From: Zoroaster sp. YZ-2022
Taxonomy: Eukaryota > Echinodermata > Asteroidea > Forcipulatida > Zoroasteridae
Length of the DNA stretch: 64,000 bases
Assembly: GCA_029582265.1 (NCBI GenBank)
Contig: CM055819.1
Coordinates: forward strand, 35,657,288 to 35,721,287
Direction: 5' to 3'
Both the position numbers and the translations under genes were made by a program. Numbering within the stretch: the first letter of the stretch is position 1; each line of letters begins with the position of its first letter. This document shows, one piece after another, positions 37,351-48,600 of this stretch. Below the pieces are notes generated by a model. It was not told the DNA's origin. It searched no databases and worked only from the letters and a program-made list of their open reading frames with translations.

Positions 37351-37807
37351 GGAAAGAATGTCGTATCCGACCGCCACTTTTTAAGGGCTTTTTTGGAATT
37401 TTTTTGCAACCATTAACCAGTTAAAAGATGATTCTATCGATTTTTGGTGGTACAGAAAACAAAAACTATCTTTAAAATCCACTTTTATGATGGTTTTCGG
37501 ACTTGATTTCCCTTCTAAAAAAAATCCTCCCCTTCAGAAAATAGAAGGATCCTATTATAGTTGCCACTACGCATGTACAATGACTGTGTTGGTCACTAAT
37601 TGTGGAGTTTACAAGATCAGACTGACATGACTGAGGAAGTCATCGTATACCAAAAATGCCTGATTTTTCATGAAATAAATATCCTGGAATAATTTGAAGT
37701 ATATGTCCATTATCATCCATATGTTCTCCACCTTACCAGGTAGGTAAGATTACATTATTGGTTATATTTAATGAAAAATAGTGGCGGCCAGATACGACAT
37801 TCTACCC
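37351..37807 (-). mobile_element. ~455-bp MITE, copy 2 (inverted)
   Basis: The left end GGAAAGAATGTCGTATCCGA and right end GATACGACATTCTACCC show it is the reverse complement of copy 1, with high identity by eye. The pair forms an interrupted palindrome with a ~250-bp spacer. Confidence 0.8.
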
Positions 37808-38706
37808 AATTTTCCTTTAAAAGATGATAGAGGACACGGTCAGTCGCATTACACTTTTATGTGTCATTTCTTTAACTTGATGGTATTAGTTTTATATGGA
37901 TCAGTCTTTCTGTTAAGTTTATACACTGATTTAAACTTGACACCCAAGGCTATGAAGTAATGTTATTGGAAATGTTGTAGGCTTTGTACTGTGAACACTG
38001 TGACATTGTAAAGATCGGTCAGTCGCATTACGCAAAAAGGACATGGCAAAAAATCCACTTATCACAATTCAAAAGTTTCCTCAAACCAAAACACTTTTAA
38101 CAGTTTTATTACATGCAACACATAACTCCCACACAGAAGTTTGAAATAGGGTATTTACATTTGGTAAGCAACTTAAAGTATCATTTGTGTATAGAAAAAG
38201 CCTGGTCAGTCGCATTACAGTCAGTCGCATTACAGTTTGTCCGTCAATTAAGCCATGCCTAAATGAAGCCACATGTGTGTTCTTGTTTGACGAAAATGGA
38301 ATTATTTTTTGTAAACATCTTAAACAAATGCACAGAGTTGAGAAATTAATATTTAGACTGACTTAATCACAGGTTATCTTTCAAAAATCCTATTGACAAG
38401 GCCAAAATTAGTATTTTACACATAGCTTTCAGAACAGTTTTTCCAACTTAAGTTTCCAGATATATGGTTGTAATTTGATATCTGAGGGGCATCACATTTT
38501 AGTATATAACTCGAACATGAAATTCTGAATAAATTGCTGATTAATACAGACTGACTTAAAACAGGTTTTCAAAATTTGAACAGGTTTTAAATATAACCCT
38601 GAAATTCCAATTTATTGGGAATGAGTTTAAAAGTGGTGTGTGAATTTGAAGTGACCACGGTTGTTGGCGATCATAGGTTCTTCAATGCTGCAAACTATTT
38701 GCTGCT

Positions 38707-40746
38707 TCAAGTAAAAGTGCTATCATCCTTTGGATTTGGCCATTTCCAGTTTTGACCAGCTCGATGCATGACAGACACACGGAAATCTCCTTGATCACCC
38801 ATCTCCTTGACTTCGCCTGGATAAACTTCACCATCATATTTCACGACACACCACTGACCAATGTTTAGGCCTACATGTTCATCAGCAGTATTGTCCACAT
38901 CCTGCTCATTTGCTTTTTCATTACTGCCTGTGTGCTCTGCCTCTTCTTGTGTGTGCACATATCCATCAGCAGTTATGAGGGAGGCTATAACTTTGCCATC
39001 TTCAACCTGGATGAAATGCTTCTTTGCAATGTCTTTGATTTGTTCAGCTGTTTCAAAGGTTGCATCTAGATTGAGATCTTTATTTCTTTCTTTGATGTCG
39101 GCTGCTGTAAGTTCATGTACCTTCACCTTGGGCATGGTGGATGCGGCACTCGCAAAGGTCGCTGCACTTTTGACGCTATGCTTCCTCAATCTTACAGCAT
39201 TCCACACGAACCTCTTTGCTGCACCCCCGATTCCATCAACAGGCCCCTTGCCATGTGACGTTGCAAAGAAAGACCATCTGATTTTGACATCATGCTTATT
39301 CTCAAGATCGTTCATTGCTGCAGCTACATACTTGTTCTTGAACTGTGACCGCGGGCCATCGGACCACAAGGAGACAATCTTCACGCTTGATGGAAGGTCC
39401 TCCAAAGCTCTATCGATGTAAGCAACAAGGGTCTCTTTGGAATGTGTCAAATTATCAGAGACGAAACAACTGGAATGTATTTCACCAGTGTGCCAGGTAG
39501 CAACAGTAAACAAAGTCACTTGACTTTGATTCCAATGTGCTGACTGGATTTCGTCTTGCCAAACACACGTATAGTTCTCTGAAAAATCAACTTGAATTAC
39601 AGCAATCTCTGGATCATGATCTTCAGACTGGGCCTTATCCCTCTCTTTGTTATATGCTGCTGCCTGCTCACGTTTGATATAGCAATGTTCCAAGAATTGT
39701 GGTATCATGTCACATGTGTGTTCTAGCAGGTCCTCTACTGTGCCCGCTTCAACAGCCTTCATCAATCTGCCATCTTCACCCTTTTTCCAAACATGCCATG
39801 TGATACCATCATCAGCGACATCATCAAGAGTGTAGTTGCTCTGAAATCCACTGGCATCATTGCATTTATCACACTGATTCATCCAGCACTTTCGGTTTGG
39901 TGACTTACAAAGAAGTGTTGCTGGGAAGTCGTGAGAGTAGCTGGGAACAGTTGGAGATACTTTGTGTAGGGCGTCAATAGCAGAGATAAAGTTCTCGTGG
40001 TAACGACACATGCAAACATTATGAGGAAGTTGTTTGCTTAAGTAGACATGCTTAGGTCTTAGCTCAGCGAATTTGCTTTTGCCAATGCCAGCCTCAGGAT
40101 ATTCTTCAATGAACAGAGCAAATGTTTCCTTCAAAGAGGCTGTGAGATGGCGTATCTGTAGCTTGGTTTTTTGTCCATCCTTCTCACGGAAAACCCTGCA
40201 ATCCTTCATCCCTGGTGCTTGACGACTTATATCGTCACGTTCGTAGAACTTCTTTACAACGCTGATCAACTCAGAAGAAACAGCATTTGCTGCCGTTCTT
40301 TTGCTGACTGTTTTGGGTGACTGACGGGAGCTAGCGTCTTTAAAAAGTTGCTGGCTCACTCTTCTTTTTTGGCGGGGACTTGATGGAAGTGCATGGTCCA
40401 GGATTCTCTTTGCTCGGGCAGTAGCTTTTGCAAAAGCCATGGCACTCCTGAATGGCGACTTTGGTTTTGATGCAGCAGCTTCAGCCCTTTTCTGCTTTTT
40501 CAAGTTTCTACACTTTGCTACTCTGATTTTGTTGGCAGCATTTTGTGCGTCAAGTTTCTTCTTTTTCAAGGAAGATGGTAGAGAGAGGACTTGAGCTTTT
40601 TGCTTTTCTTTGCTCTTTCGGGAAACTTCTCTGTGCTTCTTCTTGAACTCTTCATATTTTCCTTGTGCTTTCAGTTTCTCTATGTAGCGTTTCTGTTTTT
40701 CAGACTTTGTCAGTGGCATTTCTGTAATTACATAAGAGAATGGCAA
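38707..40746 (-). CDS. Intact 670-680-codon DDE/D-like transposase-type protein
   Basis: One uninterrupted frame. The track start at 40746 is likely inside an intron, since CTTATGTAATTACAG looks like an acceptor, so the start at 40719 (MPLTKSEKQKRYIEKLK) is preferred. Numbering from 40746: a Lys/Arg-rich helical N-terminus (11-150) typical of DNA binding; a zinc-like cluster C245, C247, H250 then C287, C292, C295; a core with IAVIQVDFSENYT (D387), VSLWSDGPRSQFKNKY (D463) and TSHGKGPVDGIGGAAKR (D504). These three acids fit an RNase-H-fold DDD/DDE catalytic set. A C-terminal small barrel follows (GQWCVVKYDGEVYPGEV, then NWKWPNP). I recall similar uncharacterised proteins in many animals but not a named superfamily. 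Being intact amid decayed elements, it may be recent or domesticated. Confidence 0.75.
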   Translation of the reverse strand: MPFSYVITEMPLTKSEKQKRYIEKLKAQGKYEEFKKKHREVSRKSKEKQKAQVLSLPSSLKKKKLDAQNAANKIRVAKCRNLKKQKRAEAAASKPKSPFRSAMAFAKATARAKRILDHALPSSPRQKRRVSQQLFKDASSRQSPKTVSKRTAANAVSSELISVVKKFYERDDISRQAPGMKDCRVFREKDGQKTKLQIRHLTASLKETFALFIEEYPEAGIGKSKFAELRPKHVYLSKQLPHNVCMCRYHENFISAIDALHKVSPTVPSYSHDFPATLLCKSPNRKCWMNQCDKCNDASGFQSNYTLDDVADDGITWHVWKKGEDGRLMKAVEAGTVEDLLEHTCDMIPQFLEHCYIKREQAAAYNKERDKAQSEDHDPEIAVIQVDFSENYTCVWQDEIQSAHWNQSQVTLFTVATWHTGEIHSSCFVSDNLTHSKETLVAYIDRALEDLPSSVKIVSLWSDGPRSQFKNKYVAAAMNDLENKHDVKIRWSFFATSHGKGPVDGIGGAAKRFVWNAVRLRKHSVKSAATFASAASTMPKVKVHELTAADIKERNKDLNLDATFETAEQIKDIAKKHFIQVEDGKVIASLITADGYVHTQEEAEHTGSNEKANEQDVDNTADEHVGLNIGQWCVVKYDGEVYPGEVKEMGDQGDFRVSVMHRAGQNWKWPNPKDDSTFT

Positions 40747-40774
40747 GATATTTCAATAATACTTAAATAGCAGG

Positions 40775-40856
40775 CATGACTTCACCTTTAAAATAAAATT
40801 ATCTGAATTAAATAGGCATGACTTCACCTTTAAAATAAAATTATCTGAATTGTTGG
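40775..40856. repeat. Two-copy tandem repeat
   Basis: GGCATGACTTCACCTTTAAA plus ATAAAATTATCTGAATT occurs twice in a row, about 41 bp apart, just upstream of the transposase-like ORF. It may be a recent slip or a promoter-proximal duplication. Confidence 0.85.
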
Positions 40857-41429
40857 TTATTTCAATGTCCATGTATGTTTTGTACACTAAATAACATTAA
40901 GAAATTTAAGCCTGTATACAGTACTTTTTATTTACTTAGCTGTATCTTTTCTGTACAAACAAGTGAAACCAGAAGTGTTGAAAAAGTGATAGTATTGTGA
41001 CTGCACAAAACATGCAGAACATGTGGTTACAACAATGTGCTTTGAAGAAGTGCATTGTGGGTAGAATTATAAAACAATGCTGCCCTCTATCCATTCATTA
41101 GTGACATCTGCAGCTGCCCATATCTCTGCTGCCCTCTATTGAGTCATAACTAAGATCTCCAGCTTTGCTGATCTCTCAGCATCCTCCTCTTGAAAACAGA
41201 TTTGGTTAGTCGCATTACAGTACACTGGTCAGTCGCATTACCGGTTAGTCGCATTACAATTTTTGTTGGCTCGTTATTAAGTTATGCTGAATATAGCTTT
41301 GTATTCTTTACTCATTTCAGACTTGGTATTAAGGGTAGAAGGATAATTTGAAATGCCATTAAAATAATCAGTGGAGTTTTGCTATAATTAAAAAAACTTC
41401 ATCTCTCGGTCAGTCGCATTACACCACAT

Positions 41430-42900
41430 TTAAGCGTCAACAGGTACACCCACGTACGGCTTGAATGGAAGATGCAACTTAAAATTTATTTTGGATTCTG
41501 AAAAATGAGACCTGGTACTAATCAAACATATAAAAATTTTGTTGGAGGAATTTCTTTGGGGGAAATATGCAACTTTTAAGAAATCTTCTTGGTGTGCTCA
41601 CTTTTAATGGGTCTTACGACAGCTTGGTAAAACGTCCCTGCCTTTGCACAATATGATACAGAATCCTTTAAAAAAGTTGATTTCTGTTTACTTACATATG
41701 TTAGCTATAACTTAGAAGTGGAAAGAAAGTTGTGACATAGATTTTATTTTTTGGTGTCATGTCCATGTTTGCTTGGAATTGCCCATTATGCTTAATTTAT
41801 ACGTTGTTCACAAGTAGCGTTTGGGTTCGACATTCATTCCAATTAATATGACTAGTTTCTGCATATAATTAACTGTATCTGTGACGCGTAGCGTCAGGAG
41901 GGGCAGGGGTGTGTAGCTATGTGACAACAATTTTCAAAATCAACAGATTCCAATACAACTGGTGTCATTGTCAAGGTCTTGAATAGACGATTACAATGAT
42001 ATAAGGATCATCTTCCTGTGACCAAAAATAAGGAAGTTATGACATGTTGAATCCGGCAATTTTAGGCCCGTAAATGGCAATTATTTTATAAGGAAAAACA
42101 TAAGAAATGTAAATTTGACTTGTGACCCGTTTCCAAGATTTTCTCGGATTCCATATCGTAACTTTCTTAATTCTTGTCCGATTTTCAAAAGGTTGGTATC
42201 ACTGGAATGCTTGGGAAAAGAGGAAGAATAATAACCTATTTCCAGGCTAATTCAATGATTAGTTTGTTTTGTAGTGCTGATTTACAAATAAGAAATACAA
42301 AAAAAATAATGAAAAAAAAAAAAATTACTCAAATCTGAGGATTATTTTCCTATTTTTACACTGAAATCTTCGAAAGATTCTCATCCCAGATTTAATTAAA
42401 TATTAGAACAGTTTATAAATTATATTGGACTGGAAAGATAAAACAAAATAATGAAAATAAATTTTTAAAAATAGAAAAAAAATTACTCACATCTGAGAAT
42501 GTTTAATATTTATAGTATAAATTATACTGAAATCCACGAGAAATTCTTATCCCTGATTTAATTAAACATTATAAAAAATAATAAATGATATTGGACTGAA
42601 AATATGAAGGAAAAAAATGAAATAGGTTCATGAGAACTAATATTTATTGTGTTACGCCTATGTATATTAGGTTTAACACGGACGATTTATCGGACTGAAA
42701 ATTGGTAGGTCTCGTGCGCTGAACACGGCGCAATAAAATCTTTGGTTGACATCGATTTCTGTGCATCAAAAAAACGTAACTGCTAATCCCCCAATCGCCG
42801 TCAAAATTGGCCAAGAGGTAGAAAACATGTATAGAAAAATTAATATTGTTGTTTGATAAGGTGTTTTAATCACCTTTGAGTAAATCGTCGATGGTTTTGA
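41430..42900. other. Non-coding AT-rich stretch
   Basis: Nothing recognised. At 42300-42620 two segments are related to each other (AAAAAAATTACTCA..ATCTGAG, then TTTAATTAAA.ATTA), an old tandem duplication of roughly 180 bp. Confidence 0.4.
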
Positions 42901-42904
42901 TGAG

Positions 42905-43178
42905 CAAGAACAAACCCAAACTTCGAGAATTTTTTTTGGAAACTTCTCGATGCCGCATTCAGAAAATTTGAGAACGACGTTGAAGTAGAATATGTGATCT
43001 ACGTCTTCGGAAAAAAAACTCCTGGGTACGTCAAAAAGAACAGCCTCAGCGAAACGTTACAAAGCGCTATCTCCACGGTGTCTTCGCCACGGCGATTCAA
43101 CCCGAGATTGAGGCCGCGGCCGAAAAGATTTGCGACAATGCGTGGGATACGCACATACCTAGGGTGTGGGGTGGTGTA
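42905..43178 (+). pseudogene. Unrecognised coding relic with one frameshift
   Basis: Composition changes sharply to balanced, codon-like DNA. One frame reads NFFWKLLDAAFRKFENDVEV, then EYVIYVFGKKTPGYVKKNSL. Around 43060 the coding pattern continues in another frame as KRYLHGVFATAIQPEIEAAA, then EKICDNAWDTHIPRVWGG. GC-rich third positions on both sides of the break support a once-continuous gene. I do not recognise the family. No start or splice sites are clear. It could be a transposon gene fragment or a captured exon. Confidence 0.4.
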
Positions 43179-43209
43179 ATTATCACTATTACTATAGTAT
43201 TAATAATAC

Positions 43210-43519
43210 TTAACCCTAACCCTGCCAGACGCAGCATAGTGCATCAGGTGGAAAAGTCTGGTGCACTTTGATGCATTCAGCTGTCAACACCAGTGCAGTG
43301 CATGCAGCCAAGTCTGTTTCTATAGTATTGAGAGCTGGTCCCGTTGAACAATGCCAGAGTTGTATCCTGCTGCGTTTGGTGACCACAGACTCTGAGGCAG
43401 TTCGGCCTTGAGATTTGTGACCAGATGGATCTTGCTGCACTGGGCAGCCAAGTCACTTTGACAAACGATGCAATCTGATGCGTCTGGCACTGGCAGGGTT
43501 TCTGGAGGGTTAGGGTTAA
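43210..43519. mobile_element. piggyBac-like MITE C (TTAA, CCCTAACCC ends)
   Basis: 310 bp between TTAA sites. The ends are CCCTAACCCTGCCAGACGCA and GGGTTTCTGGAGGGTTAGGG. The interior repeats CTGCACTGG/TGCCAGA/GATGC-type words in both directions. A TAATAC sextamer also lies just outside each TTAA. Confidence 0.65.
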
Positions 43520-43764
43520 TAATACGGTTGATCGACAAAGTTACACAGTACACTTTAAAAACCTTTTTTAGTTCGCAATCAACAAATCTGCCCACTGAAA
43601 TTGCATCAAAATATTCTTATTTTTGTTATTGAGTTTGATTAATTTTATTTTTAAATGCGCTTACTTCTTCAGTTTGCTTGAAATAGAGCGATATCTGCCA
43701 AGAAAATCTGTCTCCCTGTCCATTTTTCCAGCGGTATAACTGTAACTCTTGAGGGCGTCATTTA

Positions 43765-43912
43765 TTTACATGTGTTGCGCGCTAGCGCAATCTTGAGCGC
43801 AATATTGAGCAAAATTGGGCGCAATCTGCAGATTGCGCAGCGCAAACTCAAGATTGCACTGTTTATGATGCTGCGCAAATTAGGAATTTGCGCAATTTGG
43901 GAATTATTTGTG
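43765..43912. repeat. Cluster of GCGCAATCT/AGATTGCGC palindromes (copy 1)
   Basis: Overlapping palindromes such as GCAATCTGCAGATTGC (43831-43846) and GCGCTAGCGC (43776-43785), plus CAATCTTGAG/CTCAAGATTG pairs. A related cluster lies at 45172-45262 beyond a LINE fragment. Confidence 0.65.
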
Positions 43913-43924
43913 TTAAAATTACAT

Positions 43925-44590
43925 TACATTACAACAAGTATTAATTTATCATGCGCCATTCCCGAGAGGCTCATGGCGCTTACAGAAGTTAATAATGACA
44001 TAATAAATACAAATCAGGATAGAATAAGACATAAATTGATGCAAAATTAATGAGGAAACAAGTGAGTTTTAAGAGCCTTCTTGAAGGCATTAACAGAAAC
44101 AGATCGTCTGATATAAACAGGAAGATTGTTCCATAGATGCACAAACAGTGAAAGATCTATCACCAGCTTGGACTCTTGTGATAGGATATTCAAGGCGGAG
44201 ATAGTCATCTGTTGATCTTAAATACCTATTTGGAACATACAATTTCAAACAATTTGATAAATATATTGGTGCTAAGCCATTTAGTGATTTGTACACATAT
44301 AGAAGCAATTTAAATGATATTCTTTGTTGAATGACTGGTAGCCAATGAAGTGATTTTAACAGTGGTGCAGGATCGTGTCTTCTATTTACAGTGAAAACAA
44401 GTCTAGCTGCCCAATTCTGTAGACGTTGCAAACGGATGATGTATGATTTGGAAGTGAGGATAAAAGTCCATTGCAGTAATCTAAACGAGATAAAATCAAA
44501 GAGCGTACAGCGTGATGGCAAGTTTCTTGGTCAATGAATTTGCGAATGCGAGTTATATGACACAGGTAGGTGTGCAATAATTTCACAACG
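43925..44590 (-). mobile_element. LINE 3' fragment (RT thumb and tail)
   Basis: On the minus strand: a run including RLQNWAARLVFTVNRRHDPA, then LLKSLHWLPVIQQRISFKLL, then RSTDDYLRL and DRSFTVCASMEQSSCLYQ, the usual C-terminal segment of L2/CR1-type polymerases. The 3' UTR contains AGCGCCATGAGCCTCTCGGG. A frame break separates 44586-44386 from 44521-44090. The 5' part is missing, as is common after incomplete reverse transcription. Confidence 0.8.
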
Positions 44591-44600
44591 CAACTTTTAT

Positions 44601-44741
44601 GTAAGTAAGACTAATTGCGGTGACACCATGTGAAATTAGTTCTGAAAAGAACTGGAGGTACAACTCGAGTTGTATACCTTCAGAACTAATTACTACTCAA
44701 TTGAGAATTTCACATGGTGTCACCGCAATTAGTCTTACTTA
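44601..44741. repeat. Hairpin repeat element
   Basis: Arms of ~34 bp: TAAGACTAATTGCGGTGACA..CCATGTGAAATT and its complement at 44708-44741. The loop carries AGTTCTGAAAAGAACTGGAGGT and ACAACTCGAGTTGT, themselves palindromic. Related elements lie at 49200-49345 and 55855-56440. Confidence 0.8.
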
Positions 44742-44749
44742 TCCTCCTC

Positions 44750-45135
44750 ACCATGCAAAGCTACAAGTTTTACAACTTTTATGTATTATATTGCCCAAAA
44801 GAATTTTGACATAAACAAAATAAATACACAATAAGCGGCCAACACTGAAAAAGGTAAAAGGGCCAAAAGTTAAAGTGGTGATCAAATTTATTTCCACACA
44901 ACAAATAACAGAATGATACTGTAACCCATAGGCCTACTGTAACACAACAAGCTCTATTTATTTTAGGCCAAAACAATAACTTGGAGTAACAAACCACTCA
45001 AATTTCAGGGCAACTTTTTTTTTTAAATAACGCTCTCTTCTAATAATTATACAACTTTGATTGAAACACCTTACACTATATAAAGTGACTGAGTGAACTG
45101 ATTTATACACAAGCATCAATAACTCATTCTAGCCG
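44750..45135. other. Non-coding stretch
   Basis: AT-rich DNA with no recognised feature. Confidence 0.4.
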
Positions 45136-45171
45136 CCGAAGTCCATATTTTTCGCGTGTTAAAAGTCATGG

Positions 45172-45262
45172 ACAATCTCGAGATTGAGCGCGCAATCTAG
45201 GTCGGAACGAGGCTGGAAACGAAGCTGGAAATCTGCAGATTGCCCAAATCCCTAGATTGCGC
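45172..45262. repeat. GCGCAATCT-type palindrome cluster (copy 2)
   Basis: CAATCTCGAGATTG (45173-45186), GAAATCTGCAGATTGCCC and CCTAGATTGCGCTC echo the cluster at 43765-43912. The two may be halves of one element split by later insertions. Confidence 0.55.
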
Positions 45263-45631
45263 TCAAAACATGCACTGAAAAGGCGAGGTACGTTAATTTC
45301 TAAACACCACACCACGATCGAGGCCTCCGAAAAAAAAGGGGGGAAAAGCTCTGAAACGAATGAGGGCGTTGTAAGTGACATGTTCAAGTCCTTTTAATTT
45401 TTTGTAAAGCCCTTTTCACACGAGGGAAATAAGCAGGGGGTCCATGGTCCTAAGAACACAACGTTGTCAAATACACTTCGTGTGAAATGTACCTCTGCTC
45501 TGCACAAACACAGGTCCGTAGTCCGATTCCTGACCACGGTTGAGACTAGCAACAAAAAACCACACCGTTGTGAAAGTTCACCACGATAGGCCGTGTGAAT
45601 TCATGAACAAACCGCACAGAGACCAATAATA

Positions 45632-48600
45632 ATTAATAATTAGCGATTTTTATATAGCGCATAACACATAGTTATAAAACATGTCCCTATGCACTGTAGA
45701 AAAAGAAGTACAAGATAGAAGATACAAGATGTACTGGGTCTCAAACAAAAATGGGTACATTAAATGTTAAATAAGTGCGTCTTTAAGGCAATCTTGATTT
45801 ATCAATTGAATCAATGTTTTTTAAGTGCTCCGGAAGATTGTTCCATAAGGTTGAGGCAGTGTAAGTGAAACTGCGTTCACCATATGACCTGGTCTGTACT
45901 GGTGGAATAACAAACATTTTTTTCTTACTAGAACGGAGATTTCTTACTGGTGTGTACCGTTTCAACAACTCAACCAAATAAGATGGCGCAAAATTATAAA
46001 AACACTCGTATGCCAACAACAACATTTTGAATTAAATGCGAGAATGAATGGGTAGCCAATGTAAGTCTCTTATGATGGGAGACACAGATTCTTGTTTTCT
46101 AACACGATAAATAAGACGAGCTGCAGAGTTCTGCACAACCTGCATCTTTTGCACTTGACGAGCCGGAATCCCAGAAAGGAGACCGTTACAAAAATCAAGG
46201 TGACACATCACAAATGCATGAATTAAGCGCTCAGTAGTTGGCTTATCTAACATATTGCGAATTTTTCCAATTTTGTGAAGTGCAAAAGATGCAGATCTGC
46301 ATTTCTGTGAAACAAAATTGTCCATAGTAAATTTATCATCAAATATTGCACCCAAATTTCTACACTTCCTGACCGAATTAACCGGTGTGCCATCCAAATC
46401 AATGAATGATACAGGATTTGTCGAACGAAAACGAGAGGATATGTGAAGAAATTCGGTCTTGTTGCTATTAAGCTTGAGACCATTTACTTGTGACCATTCT
46501 TTAATCGCTTGAACACAATCAACCATTTGTGAAATAACATCGCCTACATCTAACTGCTTAAATGCAATGTACAATTGAGTATCATCAGCATAAAACATTT
46601 TATGAACATTGTGTTTGTCAATTAATGACTCTAGTGGCGTAGTGTACAGAGTGAACAACAGGGGACATAACAGGGGATCCTTGTGGAACCCATTGAGATA
46701 TACAATATCTCGATGATTCTTCATTTTGTATAATTACAGTGTGGGATCGATTTGACAAATAAGACTCAATCCAGTCAAGAGCTCCATTGCAAATACCAAA
46801 CTTTTGCGACAAGCGTTGCAACAAGACATCGTGTTTTATGGTGTCGAACGCAGACGAAAAATCTAAAAGGACAAGTACGACCTCATCACCCTTATCAAGT
46901 GTTAACAATATATCATTCGTTATTCGCAATAAGGCTGTTTCTACACTATGGAATGATCTATACCCAGACTGAAATTTTGCGTGAAGTTCATGATCATTTA
47001 AGTACCGCTGCAACTGTAATGCTGCCATTCTTTCCAATGTCTTTGCAAAGAACTTCAAGTTTGCAATAGGACGATAATTCTTAAGTTCATCAGAATCACA
47101 TTTCAGACCTTTCACAATTGGTACAATATTTGCAAATTTGAATTTTTCAGGAAAATATCCACTTTTAAATGACTCATTAATAACAAAAGTAATGATAGGA
47201 GTAAGTTCATGAAGACATTTCTTTAGCAAGTGAGTTGGAATCGGGTCGAGATTACACGTCGTAGAAATAGAATTAGTGATAACTTGCAATACTTCCTTTA
47301 CAGCGACAGGCTTAAATTTGACAAATGAAAAGTTGTCTGCTGTTCAGGTAGTCGATCAATAGGTAGTGATGACTGTAGTTCTGTCATTATCTTGTTGACT
47401 TTCTCAGCAAAGAATTGAAGAAACCGCTCAGGAAGAGGAACTTCACTGTCATGATTTTTGGAAGGACCTTAGCAGAACGTGGACGAGTAAGTTGGTCCAC
47501 CTTTCTGAACAGCTCACGGTTACTGCAATCTTTCAGCTGATCTGTGTGGTGCCGCTTTTGGCAGATGATAGTGTATTGTTGTATTGATGACAGGCACCTT
47601 TAAAAATCTGACGGTCGATTTCTAGGCCTCTTAGAGAAAGGCCTTCCTTTCCAGTGCCCGAAGTTCTTGCTTTGCTATACGAAGCTTATCATTGAACCAA
47701 GGAGAGTCAGGATGACATCGAACTGTACGCGAGATCATCGGCGCATGCTTATCAAGGAGTGCAGAAAGGACACTCTCGTATTGATCGATAAGGGTATTCA
47801 TGTCATTTGACGGAGAAACGTACAAATCAGATTGCAGAATGTCTTTGCAAAAGTCTTCATGATTAATGTCACGAATTTTCCGCATTTTGATGGCGATTTT
47901 CTCAGGTTCAGGCTTACGTATGTGCAGGGAACACTTAACAGCTACATGATCAGATGGAAGGTAGCTGGTTGAGCCTACATCGCTGACAAAACTTTCAGTA
48001 TCTCGAGAAAAAATGAGGTCAAGTGTATGACCACCTTGATGTGTAGGAAAGGACACGTGTTGATTCAAGTTGAAGGATGTGATGAGATCCATAAACTGAA
48101 TAGCGTTGCGATCAGTTTCAGAGTTGACATGATAGTTGAAATCTCCAACAATCATTAATCGATGAGGAGTTGACATCAGTTGCTCCAAAAAAGTTGAGAA
48201 CTCTTGAAGGAATGACTGGTCAGTTATCTCTCCTGTGCTTGTTCTTTGAGGACGATATATAACAATCAGTTGCACAGGAGTTTGCTGGCGAGAAGTCAGT
48301 AGAAGGTTGATGTGCTCAAATGAAACAAATTCTGGAGATTCAAATGTTCGAATTTGAAAAGATTTGTTGACACAAACACCGACGCCTCCACCCGCACGAC
48401 CAACACGTGGATTGTGATACCACGCATAGTTCCTGAGTGTAGATAGAAGTTGTGCCAGTGTGAAATCATCACGGTCATCTCCGGAGCACCACGTCTCTGT
48501 GACGGCTACGATGTCAATGCTATCCCAATTACAAAGTCACATAACATATGGACTTTGTTTGTTAAGGATCTGGCGTTCCAGAGGGCAAATCGCACATATT

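Larger units (their letters stand above)
37837..41424 (-). mobile_element. Candidate undescribed DNA transposon (ORF plus eight direct repeats)
   Basis: Eight copies of (C)GG(T)(C/T)AGTCGCATTACA surround one long ORF. They start near 37838, 38017, 38204 and 38221 on the left and 41204, 41227, 41243 and 41407 on the right, all in the same orientation. I find them nowhere else in the window. Such clustered motifs beside a transposase-like ORF are what sub-terminal transposase binding sites look like. The true ends are not defined: the outermost copies bound ~3.6 kb but are direct, not inverted. Confidence 0.55.

Noticed and set aside
38861..39421. Plus-strand 186-codon ORF
   Set aside because: Lies antisense within the transposase-like ORF, whose minus-strand frame has conserved motifs; this is a shadow frame.
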